From positions 434,001 through 498,000 of the forward strand of contig CAJXQU010000001.1 of assembly GCA_913058255.1 (NCBI GenBank): 64,000 nt of DNA. The letters run 5' to 3'. Origin of the DNA: an uncultured Pseudomonadota bacterium. GTDB lineage: Bacteria > Pseudomonadota > Gammaproteobacteria > CAJXQU01. Positions 8,099-17,490 of the stretch are shown in pieces; position 1 is the first letter of the stretch, and every line of letters begins with the position of its first letter. The notes under the pieces were generated by a model. The model ran no database searches and was not told the origin of the DNA. It worked only from the letters and a program-made list of their open reading frames with translations. The position numbers were made by a program, and so were the translations under genes.

Positions 8099-11011
8099 AT
8101 GAAAAAACTGTTAATTGCTATTGGTGTGATCATCGTTCTGTTTGTCGGAGCACTGATTGCTATCCCAATGTTTATTGATCCTAATGATCATAAAGACACC
8201 ATTGTTGAACAGGTGAAAAAGCAAACGGGACGAGACCTGACGATTACGGGGGATCTGAAAATGTCTAAATTCCCTTCGTTGGGTGTAGACATTGGGGCTA
8301 TTGAGCTGAGTAATGCACCGGGTTTTGGTGATGAGCCCATGCTGAAAAGTGGCCGCGCCAGTGTCAGCGTTAAAATTGTACCTATCTTAAAAGCATTGCC
8401 CGGTTTCATTAGCGACAAGGAAGCAGCGATGGCCAATATCATGAATGATGTTGAGATCAGTACGTTGGTTCTAAAAGATGTCTATCTAAACCTTGGTGTT
8501 GATAAATCAGGCAAAACTAACCTTGATGACTTAATGGCCGCAGGCGAAACCAAAGAAGAAAAGAAAGATGATGCTGGAGCGGTTAATCTCGCAGCTTTAG
8601 CCATAGGTGGAGTTGACTTACAGAATGTAAACCTAGTTTGGGATGACCAAAGCCAAGGTAAAAAATATGCAGTTCAAAATTTAAACCTAAAAACGGGCAA
8701 GTTGCAGCTAAACAAACCAATTGATCTAGAATTGAGCCTAGATGTCGATGCTGCTGCGGAAGGTATTGCAGGAAATATCGCGTTGGATGGAACGGTTGAG
8801 TATGACCTAGAAGGTAAAAAATACAGCGTTACGCCGATCAACTTCTTAGCGAAACTGAGTGGAACGGGTGTACCTGGTGGTGCGGCTGATATCAAACTGA
8901 AAGCTTCGTCAGCACACGCTGATCTCACGGCGGGAACAGCGAGTATTGCAGGGCTCGATCTGGATGCCTTAGGCACAAAGATTTCAGGCGATATTGACGC
9001 TTCAAATATTTTTGAAAAAATCCCATTAGCGAATGGGCACATCAACATTAACGCACAATCGATTCCTGATTTGTTGAAAGCGTTAGGGCAAGATCCGAAT
9101 GCGGTTCCTTTGACCAAGCTAACAGCCGATGCGACGTTCAAAAGCAATAAAGACAGCATGACATTTGAGAAGTTAGTCGCGAATGCAACGTTAGAAGGAG
9201 GTATGTTCACCAAGCCAGAAAACGTTAATGTCGATATTGCTGGTGATGTGAATATTGCGAATGAAACCTTGAACCTGACTAAATTATCGGTTGAAGGTTT
9301 GGGGGCGACGGTTAAGGGGAGTATTCAGGCAAATAATATTCTACAACCGATCCCATTGTTAAGTGGGCAGATCAATATTAATGCTGCTGATGTTCCCTCT
9401 ATCATGGCTGCGCTTGGGCAAGATGCTTCTGCAATGCCCGTAAAAAGTCTAATTGCAGATACAACACTAACGAGCACAGCGGACAGCATGAGGGTCGAAA
9501 ACTTGACTGCGAAAGCAGTGTTATCAGGGGATCAAATTCCAAATAGTCCTGTTGAAGTGAACTTGAATACGACTGCGGATGTAAATCTGGCCAAAGAAAC
9601 ATTGAATGTACAAAGCTTTACTATCGAAGGTATGGGGTTAAACATCCAAGGTGCGGCTTCGGGTGCAGACATTGTTAAGAATCCTAACTTGAATGGTTCT
9701 TTGAAAATAGCGCCATTCAATCTTCGTCAAATGGCTAAACAGATGAATATTGAATTGCCAGTGACGGCAGACCCTAAGGTGTTATCGAATTTTGGGTTTA
9801 ACTCAAAATTCAATGCAACTAAAAACTCAGTCAGTTTGAAAGGTATGGGCATAACGTTGGATGATACGAATATTACGGGCGATTTCTCGCTGGTAAATTT
9901 CAGCAATCCTGCACCAAGATTTACGATCAATATTGATGCGATCAATGCCGATCGATACATGGCTCCAGCATCAGAAGGTCAAGTAACACCAGCATCTAGC
10001 GACGCAGCAGCAGGAGAATCCGCTCCTTTACCGATGGATGCACTAAGAAAGCTTAATGCTAAAGGCAGTTTGAATATTGGTAGTTTGATTATTTCAAATG
10101 CAAAATTGAAAAACGTTAAGCTTGGTTTGGATGCAAAAGGTGGAAAAATCAACCTGACACCACTTAAAGCAAACCTATATAAAGGTAGTTTTAACGGTGG
10201 TGTGAACCTCAATGCGACGGGCAGCCAGCCTGCGATTAATGTTTCGAGCGCTTTGAGTGGTGTGCAGATTGCGCCTTTGTTGACTGATCTGACCGGTGAC
10301 TCAAAAATTGATGGAACTTTGGTTGGAAATATCAAGATCAATGCTGTTGGTGCTGATGTTAACGCAATTAAGAAAACGTTAAACGGTACCACTGATCTGA
10401 AGTTTACGAACGGTGCATTACTCGGTGTCAACATCGCAAAAATTATTCGTGAAGCAAAAGCTAAGTTAACAGGCCAAGCGGTTGCTACAACAAATGAAGT
10501 TGAGAAAACGGACTTTAGTGAGTTGAGTGCAAGTAGTACGATTAAGAATGGTTTGGTTTCAAATAAAGATTTCTTGATGAAGTCTCCATTCCTACGTATT
10601 GCTGGAGATGGAACGGCACATTTGGTTAGCGAGAAAGTTGATTACAATGTGAAGACTTCGATTGTGGGATCAGGTAAAGGTCAAGGTGGTGAAGGTTTGA
10701 GTGATCTCAGTGGTTTGACTATTCCGATCAAGGTCTCAGGTACTTTTTCTAATATGAGTTACAAGCCTGATCTTGCTGGTTTAGCACAAGCCAGAGCAAA
10801 GGAAGAGTTGGAGAAACAAAAAGACAAGCTTAAAGAAAAAGCAGTAGAAAAACTTGAAAAAGTACTTCCTAGCAAGCTCAAAGGTCTAGATGGGTTGTTA
10901 AAAGGTAGTGAAGAAAAAGCCGCATCTGGTTCTACGAATGCTGCACCGAAAGAAGAAAAGAAACCCGAAGAAGAGGTTAAAGATAAGTTGAAAAATTTGC
11001 TTAAATTCTAA
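8099..11011 (+). CDS. AsmA family protein
   Basis: A 970-residue protein with an N-terminal membrane anchor (about residues 3-25), then the AsmA opening (MFIDPNDHKDTIVEQVKKQT, then GRDLTITGDL). Long beta-rich repeats follow; segments near residues 295-330, 400-440 and 480-525 resemble one another (IPLANGHININAQSIPDLLK and IPLLSGQININAADVPSIMA). The end is a Lys/Glu-rich tail. AsmA-like proteins span the periplasm and are linked to phospholipid transport and outer-membrane assembly. Its start is 35 nt after argH and a strong terminator follows. The internal repetition fits the beta-groove architecture of bridge-like lipid transport proteins. Confidence 0.88.
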   Translation: MKKLLIAIGVIIVLFVGALIAIPMFIDPNDHKDTIVEQVKKQTGRDLTITGDLKMSKFPSLGVDIGAIELSNAPGFGDEPMLKSGRASVSVKIVPILKALPGFISDKEAAMANIMNDVEISTLVLKDVYLNLGVDKSGKTNLDDLMAAGETKEEKKDDAGAVNLAALAIGGVDLQNVNLVWDDQSQGKKYAVQNLNLKTGKLQLNKPIDLELSLDVDAAAEGIAGNIALDGTVEYDLEGKKYSVTPINFLAKLSGTGVPGGAADIKLKASSAHADLTAGTASIAGLDLDALGTKISGDIDASNIFEKIPLANGHININAQSIPDLLKALGQDPNAVPLTKLTADATFKSNKDSMTFEKLVANATLEGGMFTKPENVNVDIAGDVNIANETLNLTKLSVEGLGATVKGSIQANNILQPIPLLSGQININAADVPSIMAALGQDASAMPVKSLIADTTLTSTADSMRVENLTAKAVLSGDQIPNSPVEVNLNTTADVNLAKETLNVQSFTIEGMGLNIQGAASGADIVKNPNLNGSLKIAPFNLRQMAKQMNIELPVTADPKVLSNFGFNSKFNATKNSVSLKGMGITLDDTNITGDFSLVNFSNPAPRFTINIDAINADRYMAPASEGQVTPASSDAAAGESAPLPMDALRKLNAKGSLNIGSLIISNAKLKNVKLGLDAKGGKINLTPLKANLYKGSFNGGVNLNATGSQPAINVSSALSGVQIAPLLTDLTGDSKIDGTLVGNIKINAVGADVNAIKKTLNGTTDLKFTNGALLGVNIAKIIREAKAKLTGQAVATTNEVEKTDFSELSASSTIKNGLVSNKDFLMKSPFLRIAGDGTAHLVSEKVDYNVKTSIVGSGKGQGGEGLSDLSGLTIPIKVSGTFSNMSYKPDLAGLAQARAKEELEKQKDKLKEKAVEKLEKVLPSKLKGLDGLLKGSEEKAASGSTNAAPKEEKKPEEEVKDKLKNLLKF

Positions 11012-11032
11012 GTTAGCTTACCTTTGCTTACG

Positions 11033-11069
11033 AAAGGCTTTCTTATTGAAAAATAAGAAAGCCTTTTTT
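11033..11069 (+). terminator. Strong Rho-independent terminator after the AsmA gene
   Basis: A perfect 15-bp stem (11033-11047 with 11052-11066), a GAAA tetraloop and a T run. It ends the argH-asmA transcript. Confidence 0.92.
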
Positions 11070-11122
11070 ATTTTCATAATTAATATAGCTTTTTGGCGAT
11101 AAATTCTTAAATAGATTTAATC

Positions 11123-12166
11123 ATGAGCGCTTTCAGCAACAAACTTCTTAATTGGTTTCAACAACATGGTCGTAAAGATCTACCATGGCAGCAACAGCCA
11201 ACCGCTTATCGTGTCTGGATATCAGAGATCATGCTACAACAGACCCAAGTCAAAACGGTCATTCCATACTACGAAAAATTCATGCAAAGCTTCCCTAATG
11301 TGCAAACGCTCGCGGAGACATCAACCGATGAAGTTTTACACCACTGGTCAGGATTAGGTTATTACGCTCGGGCGAGAAACTTACATAAAACAGCACAGCT
11401 GATCTGTGAACAATACTCAGGAGAGTTCCCGCGAGAATTAGATGAAATGCAAGCGTTGCCCGGCATAGGTCGATCAACGGCCGGAGCGATCCTGTCGCTG
11501 GCCTTTAAGCAACGTCAAACCATACTCGACGGTAATGTAAAACGTGTATTAACGCGATATGAAGCCATTGAAGGTTGGCCCGGTAAAGTAGGCGTGCAAA
11601 AAATGCTCTGGAAGGTCGCTGAGCGACATACGCCGACAGATGATATCGAGTGTTACACGCAAGCAATAATGGATTTAGGCGCGACCCTATGCACGCGTAG
11701 TAAGCCCGATTGTGATACCTGCCCAGTACGACTTGAATGTAAGGCAAACCTAACTGGCAGGCAGAAGGAGTTTCCATATTCCAAGCCGAAGAAAGTATCA
11801 CCGACCAAGAAGAAGATTTTTCTTATATTAAGAAATGAAAAGAACGAGATACTGTTAGAAAAAAGGCCGCCAACAGGTATATGGGGAGGATTATGGAGCC
11901 TGCCGGAATGTGAACATGAAGACGATCCAGAAATGGTCTGTCAACAACGATACGGCTGGAATATAAGCGAACAAGAAATGCTGGACATAGTAAGGCACAC
12001 CTTCAGCCACTTTCATTTAGAAATAACCCCATTAGTAGCCAAAGTCGGTGTACAAAAAGCAGTGATCATGGAATCCGAGCAAACACTCTGGTATAACACT
12101 GACCAAGTACATCATATTGGATTAGCGGCACCGGTAGCCGGACTGTTAAAAACATTGCAGGAATAG
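11123..12166 (+). CDS. mutY: A/G-specific adenine glycosylase MutY
   Basis: Removes adenine mispaired with 8-oxoguanine. The 347 residues contain the HhH-GPD core ([20 protein letters not shown] and [14 protein letters not shown], with catalytic Asp in VNGN-type loop [13 protein letters not shown]), the iron-sulfur cysteines [17 protein letters not shown], and a C-terminal NUDIX-like domain ([19 protein letters not shown]) that reads the oxidised guanine. It is followed 4 nt later by yggX, a common pairing. Confidence 0.97.
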   Translation: MSAFSNKLLNWFQQHGRKDLPWQQQPTAYRVWISEIMLQQTQVKTVIPYYEKFMQSFPNVQTLAETSTDEVLHHWSGLGYYARARNLHKTAQLICEQYSGEFPRELDEMQALPGIGRSTAGAILSLAFKQRQTILDGNVKRVLTRYEAIEGWPGKVGVQKMLWKVAERHTPTDDIECYTQAIMDLGATLCTRSKPDCDTCPVRLECKANLTGRQKEFPYSKPKKVSPTKKKIFLILRNEKNEILLEKRPPTGIWGGLWSLPECEHEDDPEMVCQQRYGWNISEQEMLDIVRHTFSHFHLEITPLVAKVGVQKAVIMESEQTLWYNTDQVHHIGLAAPVAGLLKTLQE

Positions 12167-12170
12167 CGTT

Positions 12171-12440
12171 ATGGCTCACACAGTAAATTGCATCAAACTC
12201 GGAAAAGAAGCAGAAGGTTTAAAGCGAATTCCTTACCCAGGAGATCTGGGCAAAAAAATCTATGAAAATGTCTCACAAGAAGCATGGCAAATGTGGTTAG
12301 GCCATCAAACTATGTTGATCAATGAAAACCGACTGACACCTATCGAACCGAAAGCAAGGGAGTTTTTAAAAGTCGAGTTGGAAAAGTTTTTCTTCGGAGA
12401 AGGTTCAGAAATGCCTGAAGGATACGTCCCTGAAAAATAA
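12171..12440 (+). CDS. yggX: Fe(II)-trafficking protein YggX
   Basis: An 89-residue protein matching the YggX family throughout: [38 protein letters not shown] and a C-terminal GYVPEK. YggX protects iron-sulfur proteins from oxidative damage. It lies 4 nt after mutY, itself an iron-sulfur enzyme, consistent with a shared oxidative-damage role. Confidence 0.95.
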   Translation: MAHTVNCIKLGKEAEGLKRIPYPGDLGKKIYENVSQEAWQMWLGHQTMLINENRLTPIEPKAREFLKVELEKFFFGEGSEMPEGYVPEK

Positions 12441-12512
12441 ATCAACAAAAAGGCTTGACTCAAACCGTCGCAAACGGTCTAATACCGCGCTCACATTGAT
12501 TCAACACAAAAT

Positions 12513-12591
<79 letters not shown>

Positions 12592-12612
12592 GAAACAAAG
12601 ACTTACATTACA

Positions 12613-13632
12613 TCAAACAATCTTCATTGGTGTCTTGTGCCAGTTTTGTGTCTCTGCAATATTTTCCGCATACTTCACTAAATGACCAGCTGTTAGATGT
12701 GCGTAACGTTTTACCATTTCTGCACTACTCCAACCACCAAGTTCCTGTAACACCGATAAAGGCGTTCCTTCTTGTGCATGCCAAGACGCCCATGTATGAC
12801 GCCAATCATGCCAACGAAAGTCTTCTATACCTGCTCGTTCTAAAGCTTTATACCAAGCACGCGTACTTGCACGCTTTATAGGTTTGCCTTGATAGGTAAA
12901 CACATTAATTTTGTGCTTACCTAATTGTGCACGTAAAACTTCTAAGGCTTCCGTGTTTAAAGGAACACCAATAGCATTGCCATTCTTAGATTCATCAGGA
13001 TGGATCCAAGCTAAGCGTTTACTCATATCAATCTGACTCCATTTCAAGCTAACAACATTATTCATGCGTAGGCCTGTAGTGAAAGCAAACCGAGCCATAA
13101 AGGCCAAGTGTTCAGGTAGTTCTTTTACAAGTCGTTCAGCTTCTGTGCGAGTCAGGAAACGTACACGTTTCTTAGGCTCTTTTCTCATCCTTATTTTGGG
13201 TGCTTTATCTATCCAATCCCATTCAAGCCAAGCAGCTCTGAGAATTGAACGGATCACCGCAAGATAACGATTCACATTAGCTGGACTACTTCCATCAGCT
13301 TCCTTAGCTTCTGCGACAGTTTCAATTAAGTCTCTATCGATTTCATCTAAGTATTGCCCCCGAAGGAAAGGATCAATCCAACGCAATCGAGCGATGTCTT
13401 GTTTGTGTGTGCGTTTATGACTGTGTTCATGTAGCCACTTGACGACACCATCTTCCCACTTTCTACGAGGGCGTTCTTTTAACTGTTGGTTCCGCCAAGA
13501 CTCTAGCTTAAGAGTGTCGTGATACTCCTCAGCTAGGGTTTTGTTTTTAGTCCCAGTAGACTTGCGTATTCGTTGTCCATTGGGAGCTGTGAAACGGATC
13601 CACCAGATTTCTCCGCGTTTATAGAGTGCCAT
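12613..13632 (-). CDS. Tyrosine integrase of the tRNA-Phe element
   Basis: A 339-residue tyrosine recombinase that would integrate and excise the element at tRNA-Phe. An Arm-type N-terminus (MALYKRGEIWWIRFTAPNGQ) is followed by a SAM-like core-binding domain (about 60-150) and the catalytic domain. The catalytic set is visible: Arg189 (TTGLRMNNV), Lys216 (SKNG), His275 and Arg278 (HDWRHTW), Trp301 (GGWSS) and Tyr310 (VKRYAHL). AAGGAG lies 8 nt before the ATG. The gene ends 21 nt from the direct repeat, the usual position for a tRNA-targeting integrase. The preceding HTH gene overlaps its 5' end by 100 nt in another frame. Confidence 0.95.
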   Translation of the reverse strand: MALYKRGEIWWIRFTAPNGQRIRKSTGTKNKTLAEEYHDTLKLESWRNQQLKERPRRKWEDGVVKWLHEHSHKRTHKQDIARLRWIDPFLRGQYLDEIDRDLIETVAEAKEADGSSPANVNRYLAVIRSILRAAWLEWDWIDKAPKIRMRKEPKKRVRFLTRTEAERLVKELPEHLAFMARFAFTTGLRMNNVVSLKWSQIDMSKRLAWIHPDESKNGNAIGVPLNTEALEVLRAQLGKHKINVFTYQGKPIKRASTRAWYKALERAGIEDFRWHDWRHTWASWHAQEGTPLSVLQELGGWSSAEMVKRYAHLTAGHLVKYAENIAETQNWHKTPMKIV

Positions 13633-13853
13633 AAGTTTTTCTCCTTACAGTCACTTTGCGGCGCTTGCCCATAGTTAGAATAGAGTGAACGGAGATATTC
13701 CACAAGATCGCATTCCAAAAACACCCAACACTTTCCGGGTTTAGCTCCTTTGATCCGACCAGTTTTTGCATGTCGTCTAAGAACCCCAGCGGACATGTGG
13801 AGGAAGGCCGCGGCCTCTTCAAGATTGAGTGTATTGTATGATTCATTCGCCAT
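13533..13853 (-). CDS. Small HTH protein, possible excisionase or regulator
   Basis: A 106-residue protein. The first 60 residues form a MerR/AlpA-like helix-turn-helix (LNLEEAAAFLHMSAGVLRRH, then AKTGRIKGAKPGKCWVF, then a wing and helix). Such proteins in small integrative elements act as excisionases or regulators of the integrase. AGGAAG lies 6-7 nt before the ATG. The start overlaps the end of the Rep gene by 11 nt and its 3' third overlaps the integrase start by 100 nt, an unusually tight packing that implies coupled expression. The overlapping tail (after about residue 75) has no recognisable domain. Confidence 0.75.
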   Translation of the reverse strand: MANESYNTLNLEEAAAFLHMSAGVLRRHAKTGRIKGAKPGKCWVFLECDLVEYLRSLYSNYGQAPQSDCKEKNLWHSINAEKSGGSVSQLPMDNEYASLLGLKTKP

Positions 13854-15168
13854 CCTTCATCTTCCTATAAACGTCAGGATCGGTTCCTAATGTATCCTTA
13901 ACCATCTGTTGAGATTTTTCTTCTATGTCAGGAAAAGGCAGGTTGCACTTCTTCGCTTTAATCGCCGCTTTTTCATTAACGTATCGTGTAAAGTCAGCAC
14001 CTGATAACAAACTATTTTTATCATGATACTTCTTAGTGTCACGAAAATATTCTTGTAAGTTTTCTTCCGAGTGGCGGACATTATTAAGCACAAGGTAACT
14101 GGTGTAACCACCGATTCCATTGACGTACATATACTGCTCTGTCGGAGGATTAGAAGAACGAACCGGAATAGATAAGGCTTGGTCTGAACCATTCCATTCA
14201 ATATCGGCGACGGAAGCCCAGACAGGATGTAGTGGCCAACGTGATTGCGTACTATCGGTCTTACTAGGAATGGTCAACTTCAACCATGACAAGGTGGAAT
14301 AAGTCCAAAGAGAACCGAGACGCTCTAATAATTGTGGAACGGTTTCGATACCTCGTTCTTTTAGGAAAGGCCGCATGTATTGAAACTCAGAACGCCAGAC
14401 GGTGTCTTCAGACTCCCAGCCTTTTTCATGCCAGATATCCTTCATGTATTCCTTACCTGACTTCTCTAGTTCTTTGGTTTTGTCATAGAGTCGAAAGGTA
14501 ATATCCCCACCACGACCAATCGAATACCCCGTCGTTTCTCGTGACATGGTGTGATTACCAATGTAGATAGCACGCGAGACCCATTGAGCAGGCGTCAGTG
14601 CATCAAGTGGCATTGTTGAAACATAGTCGAGATATAAGTCTGCACGACTCACTTGGGTTTCACCTTCGATATCGCCAAAGTGCTCAATGATAGGTAGTAA
14701 GTCTCGAACCACCCATTCCACACCATGTTTTAATAGCCAAGTACTTCTAATTTGTACTTGAGCCAATGGCATTTGCTTACCTTTAGTCCCAGAGAGTTTA
14801 ATCAGGTAGGCATTGTTTTGGAGTACAAAAGGAAAGATGCCTGCACCAGCTGCTCGAACTTCAAACTGATGACCTCGAATATTATAAATAGCATAAGCCT
14901 GAGTCAGTAAGTCATCTGACTTAGCTAGGTCTTTTAGTGCTGATAATTCTTTGTGTTTAAAGAAAGCTATTTGCCCTTGATAAGAAAGATATAGGGTATC
15001 GATACCTTGGATTAAAGGAAGTATGGATGATGGTGTAATGCTAGTAGCGGGTACTGTGTTACAGGGTGACGTACCCGAATAAGAACCACCAAGGCAGTTC
15101 GGAGCACTCTGCGAGTGCTTTTCCGAACCTGCTTCATTGGTGTTTGATTTGTTATCTTCATGTTGCAT
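13843..15168 (-). CDS. Replication initiation factor (Rep_trans/RstA-like)
   Basis: About 441 residues from the preferred start. The core resembles replication initiators of small plasmids and filamentous phages such as RstA: SRADLYLDYVS, GRGGDITFRLYDKTKELEKS, then VWRSEFQYMRPFLKERGIET and LWTYSTLSWLKL. Such proteins nick or open an origin to start rolling-circle replication; which residue would act here is not clear. The frame is open to an ATG at 15201, but that ATG abuts a terminator T run and has no ribosome site. The ATG at 15168 follows AGAGGATTACTCCT and is preferred. The presence of Rep suggests the excised element can replicate. Confidence 0.7.
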   Translation of the reverse strand: MQHEDNKSNTNEAGSEKHSQSAPNCLGGSYSGTSPCNTVPATSITPSSILPLIQGIDTLYLSYQGQIAFFKHKELSALKDLAKSDDLLTQAYAIYNIRGHQFEVRAAGAGIFPFVLQNNAYLIKLSGTKGKQMPLAQVQIRSTWLLKHGVEWVVRDLLPIIEHFGDIEGETQVSRADLYLDYVSTMPLDALTPAQWVSRAIYIGNHTMSRETTGYSIGRGGDITFRLYDKTKELEKSGKEYMKDIWHEKGWESEDTVWRSEFQYMRPFLKERGIETVPQLLERLGSLWTYSTLSWLKLTIPSKTDSTQSRWPLHPVWASVADIEWNGSDQALSIPVRSSNPPTEQYMYVNGIGGYTSYLVLNNVRHSEENLQEYFRDTKKYHDKNSLLSGADFTRYVNEKAAIKAKKCNLPFPDIEEKSQQMVKDTLGTDPDVYRKMKDGE

Positions 15169-15201
15169 AGGAGTAATCCTCTTTGATTGAGGACGGCTCA
15201 T

Positions 15202-15227
15202 AAAAAAGCCGTCAATTAAAACGGCTT
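15202..15227 (-). terminator. Rho-independent terminator between cargo and Rep genes
   Basis: On the minus strand AAGCCGT, an 8-nt loop and ACGGCTT run straight into TTTTTT. A third arm, AGCCGT (15197-15192), just downstream could compete for the second arm, so this may be a conditional terminator (attenuator) for rep. Confidence 0.78.
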
Positions 15228-15268
15228 CCTATATTATGCATGGGGAAAACTAAATCGACGACGCTAAA

Positions 15269-16009
15269 TTAGATTTTCATGTCGTACCTTTTCTTCTTCC
15301 AGCGCTGAATGTACCTGAAGAGACTTTTCGGGGCACCGGCTGTATCTGGATATACTTTCAGTTGGACGCAGAACAGATCATATGCAGAAGCTTCAGAGAG
15401 GGTATCAACGGTAAAATCTTCATACATATAAGCCAGTAAAAACTGAAGTTGGGAGTGTTGATCAAACTTGGTAGTCTTCCCTGTTAGAGCCCTAGAAAGA
15501 CGAGAAAAGAAAACTTCATCAGTAGTTTGTTCTGCAATAATGATCCTTTGAGCCAATGGTGGGTATGTAATTAGGCTCTTATCTAGACGAATAGCCTTCA
15601 TAAATTTATCATCATCTGATTGTGCAAGTGAGATTAAAACGTTTAGGCGTTGGCCAAAAAGCCTTAGGCAATCAACTTGTTTATTGATTGTATTATTGAG
15701 CATGGACAGAGTCGCTATGTTAGGTTCTTGATTGTCCATAAATGTTTCAAACTCTTCATATGAGTCAAAGTCTTTGTCCTCGAACTGATAGAGTTTTGAC
15801 ATAAGATTTATGACTGCATCGTGAGTAAGCTGATAAGTATCATGCCAGTCAGAGCCATCACAAACGATATTTTTGAGTGACTCTTCGGAGAGTTTTTTAT
15901 TTCGAGTATCGATATCGGCTCTTGTCTGAAGTTGCTCTTGAAAGTCTGACAGAACAATCCTAAGCTCCTCTACGTTGATTCGTCCAAGTTTCTCATTAGA
16001 AATGGTCAT
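15269..16009 (-). CDS. Unknown helical protein, partner of DUF2235 hydrolase
   Basis: A 246-residue soluble protein of no recognised family. It is predicted mostly helical by eye, with no signal peptide, membrane helix or metal motif. It has an acidic central region (FEDKDFDSYEEFETFMDNQE) and a basic end (RYIQRWKKKRYDMKI). Its ATG overlaps the TGA of the hydrolase gene (ATGA at 16006-16009) and it has no strong ribosome site of its own. Translation should therefore be coupled, at a fixed ratio to the hydrolase. The terminator 40 nt after its stop ends the unit. An inhibitor, adaptor or immunity role for the hydrolase is a reasonable guess from context only. Confidence 0.8.
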   Translation of the reverse strand: MTISNEKLGRINVEELRIVLSDFQEQLQTRADIDTRNKKLSEESLKNIVCDGSDWHDTYQLTHDAVINLMSKLYQFEDKDFDSYEEFETFMDNQEPNIATLSMLNNTINKQVDCLRLFGQRLNVLISLAQSDDDKFMKAIRLDKSLITYPPLAQRIIIAEQTTDEVFFSRLSRALTGKTTKFDQHSQLQFLLAYMYEDFTVDTLSEASAYDLFCVQLKVYPDTAGAPKSLFRYIQRWKKKRYDMKI

Positions 16010-17454
16010 GATTTCTGATAAAAGTTTTCTAGCTTGGGATCATATTTCAACGACTCTGGCCTATAAAGAGTAGATCGACCATGCTTAATTATAGAAGGGA
16101 GAACCAGCCGCTCATGGACTGTTGGGTGATACGGGGCACCGCTAGCATCGTACCTGAACTTTTCTGGCCATGTGTAACGAAGGAAGTTTGGAAACCAGTT
16201 AGGATATACATCTCGAAGGCTTTCTACCTCACAATGTTGCATAGCATCAGCTGAGGGGAAAAGGTTCAACATGCTCTCATTGACAATAAGAGGGTGGGGG
16301 AGGCTTCGTGCTTCTGAGAGCATCCATTCTAGAGTGATATCGGATAGTCTTGATTCATTCTCAGGATAGCTACCTCCAATATCAGAGTGGTTTCCTGCAA
16401 ACCATAACTGAACTAGCCCTGTGGGTTCCCCCTCAGATCTTGAATAGTCTGAACCTTTAAAACCCCACTGGACTCTTGAAAAGTCTTTCCGGGTTTCATC
16501 AATAGCTAAAGCATGCCGAGCATACCTCACACGAGTATCAAGTCCACGGTCGTAGTTTTTCATTTTCCACTTAGCAAAATGAAACCTAAAACTATTCTTT
16601 TCCGGATAGTTACTTATGATTTTGAAAGAAGACTTGAGTGCAACCCGAAACATTGCTGCAATAATCATTAGGCTGACTAAAACAACAGTACTCCAAAAGT
16701 CCCACTCAAAGAATGAAGCAAGAATTTTTGCTAATGAAGTAGTAATTACAACTAGAGTAATAATAGCCATTATGGCCATTCCAAGCCTACGTAAACCTCT
16801 TGCACCAAGAGAAGCGACTGTATCGAAGACTCCTATAAAGTAAGGTGATGCATTAGCATGATCAAACTCTGGTGTTTGTTCATTATTAATTCCTGAGTGA
16901 TACTTTTCTCGAAACCGCCTTGCTTTTTCTTCTCGCTCTTCTTCAAATATCTGTCTATCCCTTCCGGCACCATGTTCATAGACTTTTCGGACAGCTTCAT
17001 CAGCAATTTTTCTAGTCTCGCTAGTGAACAGAGGCAATACTTCTCCCTGACCATTTTCGGTGGGTACACCACATAAACTTAGAACTCTAGCAACGCATCG
17101 TACCGTATAAGCCCCTCGACTAAATCCAAATAAGAAGATACGGTCACCGGGCTCATAGTGGTTAAGGATAGCTTCATAACAATCGGTAATATTTGTCGTA
17201 ATTCCTCGTCCAGTGATGGAACCTAGGTATTTATCAAAAGACTTTTTTATTTTTATATATATATTGCCTGTTGAAGTCTCATCTGTGCCAAGACCTGCGT
17301 CATAAAATGCAATTTGTTCCTTAGGATCTATGATGTTATCCGGTGCGACACGTGAAGCTCTAAAAAGTTTGTAGATATTGCTTAAGCGTTGATCGGGGCG
17401 AAGCCCTCCTGCCTGACCAGTGCCATCTGAAAAAATTAATATGTTCTTACTCAT
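16006..17454 (-). CDS. DUF2235 alpha/beta-hydrolase with inserted membrane helices
   Basis: A 482-residue protein of the DUF2235 (T6SS Tle1-like) hydrolase family. The N-terminus NILIFSDGTGQ is the family opening. Ser112 lies in the nucleophile elbow GFSRGAYT, Asp211 in VFDTVASLG and His356 in FAGNHSDIGGSYPE, so the catalytic triad looks complete. Between Asp211 and His356 are two hydrophobic helices (about 225-248 and 253-271), which would hold the enzyme at the membrane. Related Tle1 enzymes are phospholipases A. No VgrG, PAAR or secretion signal is nearby, so it probably acts inside its own cell. A 15-nt palindrome lies 37 nt upstream of the ATG. Confidence 0.88.
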   Translation of the reverse strand: MSKNILIFSDGTGQAGGLRPDQRLSNIYKLFRASRVAPDNIIDPKEQIAFYDAGLGTDETSTGNIYIKIKKSFDKYLGSITGRGITTNITDCYEAILNHYEPGDRIFLFGFSRGAYTVRCVARVLSLCGVPTENGQGEVLPLFTSETRKIADEAVRKVYEHGAGRDRQIFEEEREEKARRFREKYHSGINNEQTPEFDHANASPYFIGVFDTVASLGARGLRRLGMAIMAIITLVVITTSLAKILASFFEWDFWSTVVLVSLMIIAAMFRVALKSSFKIISNYPEKNSFRFHFAKWKMKNYDRGLDTRVRYARHALAIDETRKDFSRVQWGFKGSDYSRSEGEPTGLVQLWFAGNHSDIGGSYPENESRLSDITLEWMLSEARSLPHPLIVNESMLNLFPSADAMQHCEVESLRDVYPNWFPNFLRYTWPEKFRYDASGAPYHPTVHERLVLPSIIKHGRSTLYRPESLKYDPKLENFYQKS

Positions 17455-17490
17455 GGAGAGCCCTCATTAATTGTATAGTCCCGAGATTGA

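Noticed and set aside
8674-9213. Long minus-strand frames opposite the AsmA gene (also 9979-10434).
   Set aside because: They are antisense shadows created by the repetitive, biased codon use of the AsmA gene; no ribosome sites.
15169-15201. Upstream ATG of the Rep gene as the true start.
   Set aside because: The ATG directly follows the terminator T run and has no ribosome site, while the ATG at 15168 has one.
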